DNA of 64,000 nt, taken from the NCBI GenBank assembly GCA_001939945.1, contig MOEB01000024.1:1-64000 (forward strand). Direction: 5' to 3'. Numbering within the stretch: the stretch's first letter is position 1; each line of letters begins with the position of its first letter. The notes below the pieces were generated by a model, which was not told where the DNA came from, made no database searches, and was given only the letters and a program-made list of their open reading frames with translations. This stretch comes from Aerophototrophica crusticola. Its GTDB lineage: Bacteria > Pseudomonadota > Alphaproteobacteria > Azospirillales > Azospirillaceae. The translations under genes were made by a program, and so were the position numbers. Below, piece after piece: positions 24,471 through 35,542 of the stretch.

Positions 24471-24535
24471 TTCCTAAAAATCCCCGCAAATTATTCGATT
24501 ATCCGGCTTAAGCCGTTTATAGCACGCCGGCCCCG
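24471..24535 (-). promoter_or_regulatory. AT-rich glmM upstream region with 12-bp palindrome
   Basis: The folP-glmM gap is markedly AT-rich near glmM and holds the perfect palindrome CGGCTTAAGCCG (24504-24515) with TATAAA and GATAAT hexamers around it. It may contain a glmM promoter separate from that of folP. Boxes cannot be assigned with confidence. Confidence 0.35.
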
Positions 24536-24566
24536 CGGCACCATGGGACACCGGCGGGTGCCCGCG

Positions 24567-25670
24567 TCAGCCCTGCAATGCTGCCCAGACGGAACGCGCC
24601 TGGGCCGTTTCCGGCACGTCATGCACCCGCAGGATCTGCGCTCCCTGCCCCAGCGTCGCCAGCCCCGCCGCCAGGGAGCCCCCCAGCCGCTGCTTCGGTG
24701 GTTCCCCGCGGGACAGGGCGCCGATGAAGCGCTTGCGGCTGACGCCCACCAGGATGGGGCAGCCCAGGCCATGGAACAGGGCGGCGTGACGGAGCAGGTG
24801 CAGGTTGTGCTCCACCGTCTTGCCAAAGCCGATGCCGGGGTCCACGGCGATACGGCTCGGCGGGATGCCGGCATGGCGTGCCGCCTCCACCCGCTCCTCC
24901 AGGGCGTCGAACACGTCGAGGGCGGCGTCGTGGTAGCGCGGGTCCTGCTGCATGGTGCGCGGGTTCCCCACCATGTGCATCAGCACCACGGGGCAGCCGG
25001 CCTTGGCCACCAGGGGCAGGCTGTCCGGGTCGCCGGTCAGGGCAGTGACATCGTTGACGATGCGGGCGCCGGCCTCCAGCGCCGCCCCCATCACCCGGGC
25101 ATGGCGGGTGTCGATGGAGACGACGGCCCCCTTCTCCACCAGCCCGCGCACGACGGGCAGGGTTCGGGCCAACTCCTCTTCCGGGTCCACCGGATCGGCG
25201 CCGGGACGGGTGGACTCGCCGCCCACGTCCAGGATGTCCGCCCCCGCTTGCATCAGGGACAGGCCATGGGCGACGGCGGCGGCCGGGTCGGCATGGTCGC
25301 CGCCGTCGGAGAAGCTGTCCGGCGTCACGTTGACCACGCCTATCACCAACGGCCGGTCCAGCCCCAGCCCGGCCCAGGCGGGCCGCGGGGTGATGGCATC
25401 GAACAGCAGCCGCCGCGCCCGGGCCGCGAAGCCGTCGCCCAGCGCCGCGGCCCAACCCTCCACCTCCGCCGTAGGCATCAGCGCGCGGGCCGTGGCTTCC
25501 CGCTCCCGCACCGCCAGTTCCACCAGGGGGAAGGCATAGGGGCCGCCGGCCAGCCACGCCGCCTGCCCCGCCACCACGGCCTCCTCCGCCGTCGTGCCTG
25601 AGAGCAGCCCCGCGGGGCGCAGATAGAGGTCGGCGGGGCGGGCGGGTCGCGGGAGGGGTGTTGGGGTCAT
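24567..25670 (-). CDS. folP: Dihydropteroate synthase FolP
   Basis: 367 aa from the ATG at 25668-25670; the frame is open further upstream but without conserved sequence. It joins p-aminobenzoate to dihydropterin pyrophosphate in folate synthesis. Core motifs are VIGVVNVTPDSFSDGG, ILDVGGESTRPGA, VSIDTRHARV, NDVTAL, DPGIGFGKT and GVSRKRFIG. An N-terminal extension of about 110 residues before the barrel (LYLRPAGLLSGTTAEEAV) is longer than in E. coli FolP (282 aa) but is seen in alphaproteobacteria. glmM follows. Confidence 0.96.
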   Translation of the reverse strand: MTPTPLPRPARPADLYLRPAGLLSGTTAEEAVVAGQAAWLAGGPYAFPLVELAVREREATARALMPTAEVEGWAAALGDGFAARARRLLFDAITPRPAWAGLGLDRPLVIGVVNVTPDSFSDGGDHADPAAAVAHGLSLMQAGADILDVGGESTRPGADPVDPEEELARTLPVVRGLVEKGAVVSIDTRHARVMGAALEAGARIVNDVTALTGDPDSLPLVAKAGCPVVLMHMVGNPRTMQQDPRYHDAALDVFDALEERVEAARHAGIPPSRIAVDPGIGFGKTVEHNLHLLRHAALFHGLGCPILVGVSRKRFIGALSRGEPPKQRLGGSLAAGLATLGQGAQILRVHDVPETAQARSVWAALQG

Positions 25671-25803
25671 GGCACCGGGCGGGTTGGGACGGCCGTGATT
25701 CCCCACCGTAGCCCAGCGGGAAGGGCAGGCAAAGGTTCGGCCGCTTGCGGCCCGGCTCACAGGACGGTTAGCCTGACCGGTGTCCCCCAACCGAGTCCCG
25801 CCC

Positions 25804-26565
25804 ATGTCCCGCGGCACCCCCGCCCCGTTCCTGCGCAACGTCCGGCTGGCCTGCCCCCCGGCGGGGGGCGGGGACCGCTATCCCTTCACCCTGCCCTACC
25901 TGCGCGGCGGGCTGGCGCTGGAATTGACCACCCCGGTCACGATCTTCGCGGGGGAGAACGGGTCGGGCAAGTCCACCCTGCTGGAGGCCATCGCACTCCA
26001 TTGCGGCTTCGCCATGGAAGGGGGCAACCGCGACCATTGGTATGACGAGCCGGAGTCGGTTGACGTGAAGCCGCTGACCCAGGCCATGCGCTTTTCCTGG
26101 TCGACCAGGGTCACGGACGGCTTCCTGTTGCGGGCGGAGAGCCTGTCCGGCTTCGCCGACACGCTGGACCGCCGGGGGCCGGACTGGCTGGAGCGGTTCG
26201 GCGGGCAGAGCCTGCATGCCCGTTCCCATGGGGAAGCCTTCATGGCCGTGTTCGAGACGGTGGGCAAGCGGCCGGGCATCTACCTGTTCGACGAGCCGGA
26301 GGCGGCCCTGTCGCCCACCCGGCAGCTGGCCTTCCTGCGCATCCTGCATGCCATGGGGCAGTCCAAGGCCTGCCAAGTGATCCTGGCCACCCACTCCCCC
26401 ATCCTGATGGCGGTGCCGGGGGCGCGACTGCTGTGGTTCGACGAGGAGGGGATCAGCCCGCGGGACTGGCGCTCCACGCCGCACGCCCGGGTCTACAAGC
26501 GGTTCCTGGGCGACCCGGACAGTTATCTGGCGGACTTGCTGGACGATATACGACCGGATGGTTGA
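25804..26565 (+). CDS. ABC/RecF-like AAA ATPase (COG3910 type)
   Basis: 253 aa from the ATG at 25804; a GTG at 25780 is an alternative. Motifs in order: FLRNVRLACPP, Walker A AGENGSGKSTLLEAIALHCG, the ABC-signature-like GGQSLHARSHGEAFM, Walker B IYLFDEPEAALSPTRQLAFL, and the switch His in LATHSPIL. It lacks the long coiled coils of SMC/RecN and the nuclease domain of OLD proteins, so it is a compact single-domain ATPase. It lies in reverse orientation between ftsH and folP and overlaps the next small gene by 8 bases. The partner suggests a two-component module; the function is unknown. Confidence 0.88.
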   Translation: MSRGTPAPFLRNVRLACPPAGGGDRYPFTLPYLRGGLALELTTPVTIFAGENGSGKSTLLEAIALHCGFAMEGGNRDHWYDEPESVDVKPLTQAMRFSWSTRVTDGFLLRAESLSGFADTLDRRGPDWLERFGGQSLHARSHGEAFMAVFETVGKRPGIYLFDEPEAALSPTRQLAFLRILHAMGQSKACQVILATHSPILMAVPGARLLWFDEEGISPRDWRSTPHARVYKRFLGDPDSYLADLLDDIRPDG

Positions 26566-27046
26566 CGTTCCGGCCCCCGGGGCATCTGATCTGCCCGCAT
26601 GCAACCGGGGGATGACGATGGTCGCGGACAAGACAGACCAGGGCGGGTTCGGCGACCTGGAAGGGGCCTGCGACATGGCCAGGACGCGCCGCTTCCTCAA
26701 CGGGACAGAGCGCTTCCCTTTCGACTTCCTGGTGGCAGCGGACGGGGAGCCCTCGGTCCGACTGCCGGATTTCGGCTATGCCATCCCCTTCTTCCTGCTG
26801 TGGCAGATGCTTCGGGAAAACCGGGCGGGGCGCATCCAGGACCAGGCCTATGTGGCGGCGGGCCAACGGCTGGAATTCAGCCTGGAGGGCCGGGACTACG
26901 TGTTCTATGCCGACGATTGGGGCGGCGGCTCGGTCCACAGCCGGCGCCGCTGCCCCGCCGACATGGCTTTCCTGGTGGACGTGCTGGGGGCCTGTGACCG
27001 GCTGTTCCTGCGGTCGTCACGGAGCTTGGTGGCGGCGGGGACGTGA
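26558..27046 (+). CDS. Hypothetical protein coupled to the AAA ATPase
   Basis: 162 aa if it starts at 26558, overlapping the ATPase stop by 8 bases; 144 aa if it starts at 26612, which has a GGGGGATGACG just upstream. I recognise no family. No signal peptide or membrane segment. The middle is a compact alpha/beta stretch (PDFGYAIPFFLLWQMLREN, QRLEFSLEGRDYVFYADDWG) and the end is helical (CPADMAFLVDVLGACDRLFL). The overlap and shared orientation make it the likely partner of the ATPase. Confidence 0.6.
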   Translation: MVDVPAPGASDLPACNRGMTMVADKTDQGGFGDLEGACDMARTRRFLNGTERFPFDFLVAADGEPSVRLPDFGYAIPFFLLWQMLRENRAGRIQDQAYVAAGQRLEFSLEGRDYVFYADDWGGGSVHSRRRCPADMAFLVDVLGACDRLFLRSSRSLVAAGT

Positions 27047-27121
27047 GGGGGGCATCATCTCAGTGAATGCGTGTAGGCGCTCAGGTAATTGAGAGCCGCT
27101 CGTAGCCACCCCCAGTGCTCC

Positions 27122-27209
27122 CCCTGCGAAAGCAGGGGCCCACAGTTCTTAAATCCCAGATGCCGTGTTTACCGGGTCAAAAACCGTGGGCTCCTGCTTT
27201 CGCAGGAGA
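27122..27209. repeat. REP-like inverted repeat with GNRA-capped hairpin arms, copy 1
   Basis: Left arm 27122-27148 and right arm 27183-27209 are imperfect inverted copies of CCTGCGAAAGCAGGGGCCCAC. Each arm is itself a small hairpin (CCTGC-GAAA-GCAGG). A second copy of the family lies at 31792-31880. These occupy the 306-base gap 27047-27352, which otherwise holds only the ftsH terminator. Confidence 0.8.
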
Positions 27210-27296
27210 AGCAGGAAGAGCAAACCTCAGGAACTCTTCAGCGCTGATACACGGAAGCCGGATGTAAATGCTAAAGCCATCATTCCACGACCAACG

Positions 27297-27328
27297 AAAA
27301 AGGCCCCCGGGCTTCCCCGGGGGCCTTC
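27297..27328 (-). terminator. Rho-independent terminator of ftsH
   Basis: On the minus strand a 12-bp GC-rich stem (27300-27311 with 27316-27327, 4-base loop) is followed by five U residues (27297-27301), 25 bases after the ftsH stop. It is a strong, canonical terminator. Confidence 0.85.
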
Positions 27329-27352
27329 GTCTTTACGGCACAGCCTCGCGCG

Positions 27353-29287
<1,935 letters not shown>

Positions 29288-29370
29288 GTCGCGGACCTTT
29301 CGTCACCGACCCGTGGGCCCCGCGTGCCGCCCGGGCCGGGTCGGCACATTCCCACACGGGAAGCTTCCCA

Positions 29371-30699
29371 TTAGATAATCTCACCAGCGGGGCTGACAAC
29401 AGGGAAGCGAGGTCCCGCCGCCGGCTCCGGCACAAATGGAAGAACATCGCACCGTACGGTAAGCGTTCCGGACGACACATAGCTCAGATGGGGTACGGCA
29501 AGGACCAAGTCGCCCCCCCATACTGCCGGCAACGTGCGGCGGACCGCCGCGGGCAGGTTCGGGGGCCCAACAGTTTGAAGCTTTTCCCGCACCTGGCCCC
29601 AACCCTTGTCCCCCAACGCGCCGACGGCGGCACCCGCAACCCCTTGGCAGCGCAGCAGGAAACGCCCGTCCCAGACCATTTCCCCATGCGTGGGGAGCGT
29701 GGCTGGCGGGCCGACCCTCCCCGGTTCCCGCATGACGCGCCAGCCCCCGGCTGTGGCATCCACAAGGCAGCGGCCCAGGGTCCCGCTGGTTGTGACATCG
29801 GCGCGCATCCGGCCCAGCAGGCCCCGGACCCGCTCCCGCCGCGGCCGGTAGGTTCCGCCGCCCACCGCAAGGACCAGCCGGGTAAGCAGCCCTTCGGCGA
29901 TGCCGGGGTCGGCATCCGCCAGGGCCGCCCGTCCCAGCTCCACCCAGCCTTCCGGGTAGAAGGCAGCGTGGCGGGCCAGCAGGCGGGCGATCTCCCCCTC
30001 CCTGCCCGCCCTGTCGCGGGCGGCATCCGGGACCATCGCGGCATGATCGGTGTCCACGCGGCCCGACAGGCGGAGGCGGCCACGGGCGTAGCGGTCGGAC
30101 AGGTTGGAAGGGTCGTCCACCCAGGGCTGGCCGAACTTTTCGCAGACTGTTCGCAGGGCGGCGCGCCTGACCCCCAGCAGCGGGCGCAACAGCCGGACAT
30201 GGCGCAGCTCCCGGATGGGGGCCATGCCCGCCAGCCCGTCCGGGCCGCTGTCGCGGGCCTGGCGGATGGCGACGGTTTCCGCCTGGTCGTCCGCCTGGTG
30301 GCCAAGGGCGAGGTGGAGGATCCCTTCCTCCCGGCAGGCCTGCTCCAGCAGGGCATAGCGGGCGGCGCGGGCGGCTTCCTGGATGCCCGTGGCGGGCTTG
30401 GGCCCCTCCCAGCGCAGGATGCGGTGGGGGATGGCACGGGCTTCCATCCACCGCCCCACCTGCCGCGCCTCCGCCGCCGACTCCGGCCGCAGCGCATGGT
30501 CCACGGTGAGCGCCAGGACCGAGCCGCCCCGGTCCCGGGCCCAGCGGTCCAGCAGCAAGGCCAGCGCCAAGCTGTCCGAGCCGCCGGACAGGGCCACCGC
30601 CACGCGTGGCCGCGGCTCGAACGGGCCAAGGGCATCCATCAGCCGGGCGAAGGCCCCGGCCGTCAGAGGGGAGGCCGGACCTTCCGCCCCTACTTGCAC
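29371..30699 (-). CDS. tilS: tRNA(Ile)-lysidine synthetase TilS
   Basis: 442 aa from a GTG (30697-30699) that overlaps the end of cpoB by 10 bases. It makes lysidine at position 34 of the CAU-anticodon tRNA-Ile so that AUA codons are read. The PP-loop is VALSGGSDSLALALLLDRW (SGGSDS at 38-43), followed by LTVDHALRPESAAEA and LGHQADDQAETV. The segment DPSNLSDRYARGRLR is the second conserved block. It is longer than the minimal enzyme, with a poorly conserved C-terminal domain. The overlap places it in the tol-pal-cpoB run before ftsH. Confidence 0.95.
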   Translation of the reverse strand: MQVGAEGPASPLTAGAFARLMDALGPFEPRPRVAVALSGGSDSLALALLLDRWARDRGGSVLALTVDHALRPESAAEARQVGRWMEARAIPHRILRWEGPKPATGIQEAARAARYALLEQACREEGILHLALGHQADDQAETVAIRQARDSGPDGLAGMAPIRELRHVRLLRPLLGVRRAALRTVCEKFGQPWVDDPSNLSDRYARGRLRLSGRVDTDHAAMVPDAARDRAGREGEIARLLARHAAFYPEGWVELGRAALADADPGIAEGLLTRLVLAVGGGTYRPRRERVRGLLGRMRADVTTSGTLGRCLVDATAGGWRVMREPGRVGPPATLPTHGEMVWDGRFLLRCQGVAGAAVGALGDKGWGQVREKLQTVGPPNLPAAVRRTLPAVWGGDLVLAVPHLSYVSSGTLTVRCDVLPFVPEPAAGPRFPVVSPAGEII

Positions 30700-31631
30700 T
30701 TCAGGCGCGCACGCTCCTGCTCGGAGCGGCGCTTGATGGTGGCGGGAGCTTCCTTGTAACCGCGGTTCAGCTCGTCCAGCGCGGCGCAGGCGTCCTCACG
30801 GCGGTTCAGGTTGCCCAGGGCCATGGCCAGCTTCAGCAGGTTGTCCGGGGCCTTGTTGCTCTTCGGGTATTTCTGGAAACCCTCGGCGAAGGCGATGGCC
30901 GCTTCCTTGAACTTGTTGCGGACGTACAGCGTCTCCCCCAACCAGTACTGGGCGTTGCCCGACAGGGAATGGTTGGGGTGCAGCTTCACGAACTGGGCGA
31001 AGGCCTTCTCCGCGTTGGCATAATCGCCCTGGCGGATCAGGTTGAAGGCATAGTCGTACTGCTCCGCCTCCGTCCCGCCGGGAAGGGTGCCGGCGCTGGC
31101 GTCCGGGATGGTCTCCGTCGGCAGGGTCGGCTTGGGCGCGGTGGTACCGGCCGCGGCAAGCTGCTCCCGCGACTGGCCCGCGGCGTCCGCGGCCGCGGAG
31201 GAAGGCGGCGGGCCGCCCAGGCCGCCGCCCTGGCCCTGCTCCAGCCGGCTGAGGCGCAGGTCCATGTCCTGCTGCATCTTGGTGAGCTGCTCACGGATCT
31301 GGCCGAGCTGGAACGAGGCTTCCTCGTACCGGCCGGTCAGGACCTGCATGTTGTTCTCCAGCGTCGTCATCCGCGCCTCCAGCCCGGCGACCACGCCGGG
31401 GTTGGCGCTGGCGACACCCGCCGGGGCGGACGAGCCGCCGCTGCGTCCCCCGCCGCGATAGACCTCGCGGTTCAGGGTCTGCATCTCGTTCTCCAGCCGG
31501 TCCAGCCGGTTGAACAGGTCGCGCATGTCCGCGCTCTGCGCCCAGGCGCCGCCCGCCAGGGGCAAGGCGGCCAACAGGGCGACGGCGGCGGCCATCAGGG
31601 GACGGCGGAAGGCGGCGGGGCGGAGCGTCAT
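30690..31631 (-). CDS. cpoB: Tol-Pal system protein CpoB/YbgF
   Basis: 313 aa from the ATG at 31629-31631. It is a periplasmic protein that links Tol-Pal to cell-wall synthesis at division. Residues 1-32 are a signal peptide ending GGAWAQS. Next comes a coiled coil (MRDLFNRLDRLENEMQTLN, then GLEARMTTLENNMQVL and QIREQLTKMQQDMDLRLS), a low-complexity linker, and three TPR repeats (AEQYDYAFNLIRQGDYANAE, HPNHSLSGNAQYWLGETLYV, YPKSNKAPDNLLKLAMALG). It is separated from pal by a gap that holds a terminator and a REP element, so it probably has its own promoter. Confidence 0.95.
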   Translation of the reverse strand: MTLRPAAFRRPLMAAAVALLAALPLAGGAWAQSADMRDLFNRLDRLENEMQTLNREVYRGGGRSGGSSAPAGVASANPGVVAGLEARMTTLENNMQVLTGRYEEASFQLGQIREQLTKMQQDMDLRLSRLEQGQGGGLGGPPPSSAAADAAGQSREQLAAAGTTAPKPTLPTETIPDASAGTLPGGTEAEQYDYAFNLIRQGDYANAEKAFAQFVKLHPNHSLSGNAQYWLGETLYVRNKFKEAAIAFAEGFQKYPKSNKAPDNLLKLAMALGNLNRREDACAALDELNRGYKEAPATIKRRSEQERARLKCK

Positions 31632-31791
31632 GGGATGGGGCCGGCAGTTGGGCGACGGGACGGCGCGCAGGTTAACCACCTTCGCCCGCGGCGCAAAGGG
31701 TGCAACGGTCGGACGGCAGAAGTGTGGCAAAGTTGGCACTCGGGACTCGGGGGCGGGGTTAGGTCCAACCATTCTCCGCCCGATCCTGCTT

Positions 31792-31880
31792 CCCCCGCGA
31801 AGGCGGGGGTCCACGGTTCCTTGACCACGGCGGCACGGGGATGTGGATAAAAAACTGTGGGTCCCCGCCTTCGCGGGGGA
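31792..31880. repeat. REP-like inverted repeat with GNRA-like hairpin arms, copy 2
   Basis: Arms 31792-31819 and 31852-31880 are inverted copies of CCCCCGCGAAGGCGGGGGTCCAC; each arm folds as CCCCGC-GAAG-GCGGGG-like hairpin. It belongs to the same family as 27122-27209. It occupies the centre of the 407-base gap 31632-32038 between cpoB and pal; the rest of that gap holds the pal terminator and presumably a cpoB promoter that I cannot place. Confidence 0.8.
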
Positions 31881-31967
31881 CACAGCGGGGGGTGCCCGGG
31901 AATCCGGTGGATGGCTGGCAGGAGTCGTCCAGTTCAGGGCAGCCCGTGGAGGAGCGCCCCACACCCC

Positions 31968-32007
31968 AAAAAGAAGAAGGGCGCCGGCCGGTTGCCCGGC
32001 GGCGCCC
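31968..32007 (-). terminator. Rho-independent terminator of pal
   Basis: On the minus strand, GGGCGCC-G-CCGG pairs with CCGG-CC-GGCGCCC (31979-32007, GCAA loop, one bulge) and is followed by TTCTTCTTTTT (31968-31978), 32 bases after the pal stop. Confidence 0.8.
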
Positions 32008-32038
32008 CCCTCCAACCATTTGGCCGGTCAGGCCGTCA

Positions 32039-32533
32039 TCACTTGATGACGGTCACGCCACGGCGGTTCTGGGCCCAGGCGGCCTCGTTGGAACCGAGCA
32101 CGGCGGGCTTCTCCTTACCGTAGGAGATGACCTCGACGCGGGCGCCCTCGACACCCAGGGCGGTCAGGTAGTTCTTCACCGCGTTGGCGCGGCGCTCACC
32201 CAGGGCCAGGTTGTACTCGCGGGTGCCGCGCTCGTCAGCGTGGCCCTCGACGGACACGGTGACCTGCGGGTACTGCTTCAGCCACGCGGCCTGGCGGTCG
32301 AGGGTGGCGGTCGCCTCCGGGGTCAGGTCGAAACGGTCGAACCCGAAGAAGACGCGGTCGCCGACGTTGACCACGAAGTCCTCGGCGGAGCCGGGGACCG
32401 GGCCGGTCTTGGCCGGAGCGGTGGCGGTGGTGGCGGTGCCGCCGCCGGTGTTGGTCGCCGTCTCGGTCGGCTTGGAGCTGCAGGCGGTGACCAGCAGCGC
32501 AGCCGCGAACAGGCTGATAATCTGAGTGCGCAT
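32039..32533 (-). CDS. pal: Peptidoglycan-associated lipoprotein Pal
   Basis: 164 aa. An outer-membrane lipoprotein that binds peptidoglycan and TolB. The lipobox is LVTACSS, with lipidated Cys at 18. A Thr/Ala-rich linker follows, then the OmpA-like domain with FFGFDRFDLTPEATATLDRQ, SVEGHADERGTREYNLALGE and RRANAVKNYLTALGV, including the Asp and Arg that hold meso-diaminopimelate. It is preceded by a GGGGGT ribosome-binding site. A gap of 156 bases separates it from tolB, so a separate promoter is possible. Confidence 0.97.
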   Translation of the reverse strand: MRTQIISLFAAALLVTACSSKPTETATNTGGGTATTATAPAKTGPVPGSAEDFVVNVGDRVFFGFDRFDLTPEATATLDRQAAWLKQYPQVTVSVEGHADERGTREYNLALGERRANAVKNYLTALGVEGARVEVISYGKEKPAVLGSNEAAWAQNRRGVTVIK

Positions 32534-32689
32534 GTTTTTGAGACCCCCTACTTGGACTCTGTCGTGTGTTTATGGTCGGAAGATTGCCCCACGAGCGGCG
32601 CGGACATCATCCAGTCGCCATCGTTACTCGATGTTCAAGACTGGTAAGTCTTTCCGCCGATCTTGCGATGCGAAAATAATGTGACCCCT

Positions 32690-34051
32690 TTAGGGAATCA
32701 AGGGCGACCAAGCCGGGTCCGAAGCATCCGTCGGCGTCAAGACCTGCCTTTCGTTGAACCCTGTCAAGTCGATTGAGAATAGCTTGGCGGTACGCTGGCG
32801 CCCGCCGTCGCCGCTCGGACGCTCCTTGAAGTACATCAGCACGCGGCCGTTGGGGGCCCAGGTGGGGCCCTCGGCATGGAAGGCCTCGGCCAGCATGCGC
32901 TCACCCGTCCCATCCGGGCGGATTACACCGATGTAGAAACGACCCTCGAAAATTCGGGTAAAGGCGATCAGGTCCCCACGCGGCGACCAGACCGGCGTGC
33001 CATAGCGGCCCTTGTCGAAAGTAATCCGCTTCACGTCACTGCCATCAGCATTCATCGTATAAATCTGCTGGGTGCCGCCGCGATCGGATTCGAAGGTGAT
33101 TTTACTTCCGTCGGGGGAGAAGGACGGGGCCGTGTCGATGCTGGGATTGTCCGTCAACCGGGTCTGCCGCCGCGTCCGTAGGTCGAGGGAGTAGATGTCG
33201 GTGTTCCCGTTCTGGGCGAGCGACATGAGGACCCGGTTGCCGTCCGGGCTGAAGCGCGGGGCAAAGGTCATGCCGGGGAAGTCACCCAAAACTTCCTGCC
33301 GGCCGGTGTCGATATTGAACAGATACACCCGAGGCCTGTTGTTGAAGTAACTCAGGTATGTGATTTCCTGGGTCGAGGGGGAGAAGCGCGGCGTCAGCAC
33401 CAGCACCCGCCCGTCGGTCAGGAAGCGGTTGTTCTCCCCATCCTGGTCCATGATGGCCAGGCGCTTCACCCGCTGCGTCGCCGGGCCGGACTCGGCGATG
33501 TAGACGACGCGGGTGTCGAAGTACCCGTCCTCGCCGGTGATGCGCTTGTAGATGGCGTCGGAGATGATGTGCGCCGCCCGCCGCCAGCCGTCCGGCTGGA
33601 CGTTGTAGGCGAGGCCGGTCATCTGCTGGCCCGCGTTCACGTCGAACAGCCGGAACTCGATGCGGATACGGCCGTCCGGCAGGTTGGAGACCGTGCCCGT
33701 CACCAGGGCCTGGGCCTGGATCACCCGCCAGTCGGCGAAGCGCGGCAGCGGGCTGGCGCGGAGCTGTTCCGGCGTCTGCAGGAAGGTCTTGGGGTCCAGC
33801 GGGCGGAACAGGCCCGACCGCTCCAGGTTGGCGGAGATCACGCTGGTGATGCTCTGCCCCGTGGCCGCCGCCTGCGGGTTGTCGGCCGTGAAGGTGGTCA
33901 CGGCGATGGGCAGCGGCTGCTGATTCCCCTTGTACAGGTCGAGGCGGAGTTCCGCCCGGGCCGTCGGCACGAGAGCGACCCCGGGCAGGAGCAACGCGAG
34001 CGCGGCCACCAGGGTGCGGCCGAGGCGAAGCATGGGGGAAAGAGCCAGCAT
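32690..34051 (-). CDS. tolB: Tol-Pal periplasmic beta-propeller protein TolB
   Basis: 453 aa from the ATG at 34049-34051, whose first base overlaps the tolA stop (TGATG). Residues 1-34 are a signal peptide ending PTARAELRL. The N-terminal domain ([29 protein letters not shown]) binds TolA; the C-terminal part is a six-bladed propeller with repeated FSPDG motifs ([61 protein letters not shown]) that binds Pal. All expected elements are present and full length. Confidence 0.97.
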   Translation of the reverse strand: MLALSPMLRLGRTLVAALALLLPGVALVPTARAELRLDLYKGNQQPLPIAVTTFTADNPQAAATGQSITSVISANLERSGLFRPLDPKTFLQTPEQLRASPLPRFADWRVIQAQALVTGTVSNLPDGRIRIEFRLFDVNAGQQMTGLAYNVQPDGWRRAAHIISDAIYKRITGEDGYFDTRVVYIAESGPATQRVKRLAIMDQDGENNRFLTDGRVLVLTPRFSPSTQEITYLSYFNNRPRVYLFNIDTGRQEVLGDFPGMTFAPRFSPDGNRVLMSLAQNGNTDIYSLDLRTRRQTRLTDNPSIDTAPSFSPDGSKITFESDRGGTQQIYTMNADGSDVKRITFDKGRYGTPVWSPRGDLIAFTRIFEGRFYIGVIRPDGTGERMLAEAFHAEGPTWAPNGRVLMYFKERPSGDGGRQRTAKLFSIDLTGFNERQVLTPTDASDPAWSPLIP

Positions 34052-35043
34052 CAGAACATGTCCCTCGGGCTGAAGTTGATCACGATGGTGCCCTGGTTGC
34101 CGTACTTCTCGGCCGGCAGGTCCAGGCGCTTGCATCTGGGGTTGTCGATGGCCCGCTTGGCCGACTCCGCGAAGGAGCGGAACCGCGGGTCGGACAGGTT
34201 GCCGCTGCCCTTGATGAACTGGGAGTCGATGACTTCCATCTGCGGGTTGAAGAAGACCCGGAACTCCGCGCTCATCTCCTGCACGCCCTTGGCGCCCACG
34301 TCCACGTTCCAGCAGGCGGCGAACTGCCGGCGCAGCGCGTCCTCCTCCCCCGGGGACAGGGTGGCGTCCTGGCCGGTGCCGGGCGTCGGCACGCGGGTCT
34401 CCCGGTCCTTGGCGGCGTTGATCTGCTTGGACGGCGCGGCGGGGGGCTCGGGCTTCTCCGCCGGCTTGTCCTTCAGCACGTTGTTGAGGACGGACGAGAA
34501 GTCGCGCTTCGGGGGATCCTCCTTCTTCGGGGGGTCCGGCTTCTTCTCTTCCTTCTTCGGCTCCGGCTTGGGCGGGTCGGGCTTTTTCTCTTCCTTCTTG
34601 GGCTCGGGCGGCTTCTCGGCCACCTGCTTCGGCGGCTCGGGCTTCGGCTCCTCCTTCTTGGGAGGCTCCGGCTTCGGCTCGGGCTTGGGTTCCGGCTTCG
34701 GCGGCTCCGGCTTGGGGGGCTCGGGCTTGGGCTCGGGCTTGGGCTCGGGCTTGGGCTCGGGCTTCGGCGGCTCCGGCAGCTTCACCGGCGGCGGAGGGGT
34801 CGGCTCCTCCTTCGCCTCGGGCGGCGGAGGCGGGATCTCCTTCGGCGGGGCCGGCTTCGGTGCGGGCGGGGTCGGCCGCGGCTTCGGCGCCTCCGCCGTG
34901 GTCAGCGGGCCGGGCACGGCCTCGATGGGGACTTCCTGGTACGGAATGATCTCCCGCTCGTCCCGCAGCAGGGGCAGGCCCAGCACCGCGATCAGGAAGA
35001 TCGCGACGTGCAGCACCGCGGAGAGGATCAGGGGCGTGCGCAT
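34051..35043 (-). CDS. tolA: Tol-Pal protein TolA with Pro-Glu-Pro-Lys repeat domain
   Basis: 330 aa. One N-terminal membrane helix ([20 protein letters not shown]) contains the Ser-His motif that contacts TolQR. Residues about 50-185 are an unusually Pro/Lys/Glu-rich repeat domain (PEPKPEPK and [11 protein letters not shown] units) in place of the long alpha-helical domain of E. coli TolA. The C-terminal domain ([44 protein letters not shown]) matches the TolA/TonB-like fold with its conserved cysteines. TolA spans the periplasm and transmits proton-motive force from TolQR to TolB-Pal. The stop overlaps tolB. Confidence 0.95.
   Translation of the reverse strand: MRTPLILSAVLHVAIFLIAVLGLPLLRDEREIIPYQEVPIEAVPGPLTTAEAPKPRPTPPAPKPAPPKEIPPPPPEAKEEPTPPPPVKLPEPPKPEPKPEPKPEPKPEPPKPEPPKPEPKPEPKPEPPKKEEPKPEPPKQVAEKPPEPKKEEKKPDPPKPEPKKEEKKPDPPKKEDPPKRDFSSVLNNVLKDKPAEKPEPPAAPSKQINAAKDRETRVPTPGTGQDATLSPGEEDALRRQFAACWNVDVGAKGVQEMSAEFRVFFNPQMEVIDSQFIKGSGNLSDPRFRSFAESAKRAIDNPRCKRLDLPAEKYGNQGTIVINFSPRDMF
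34721..34768. repeat. 12-bp tandem repeat within tolA
   Basis: Four 12-base units TCGGGCTTGGGC, the first three identical and the fourth with one change, encoding Pro-Lys-Pro-Glu on the minus strand. Slippage here would change the periplasmic reach of TolA in steps of four residues without breaking the frame. Confidence 0.85.
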
Positions 35044-35067
35044 GGTGGCTGGGTCTACCCCGTCCGG

Positions 35068-35538
<471 letters not shown>

Positions 35539-35542
35539 CTGA

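Noticed and set aside
22299-25601. 1100-codon plus-strand frame opposite thiD, glmM and folP
   Set aside because: Antisense to three genes with intact signatures; no recognisable domain.
34721-34768. CRISPR-like repeat
   Set aside because: The repeats are directly adjacent 12-mers in frame inside tolA with no spacers.
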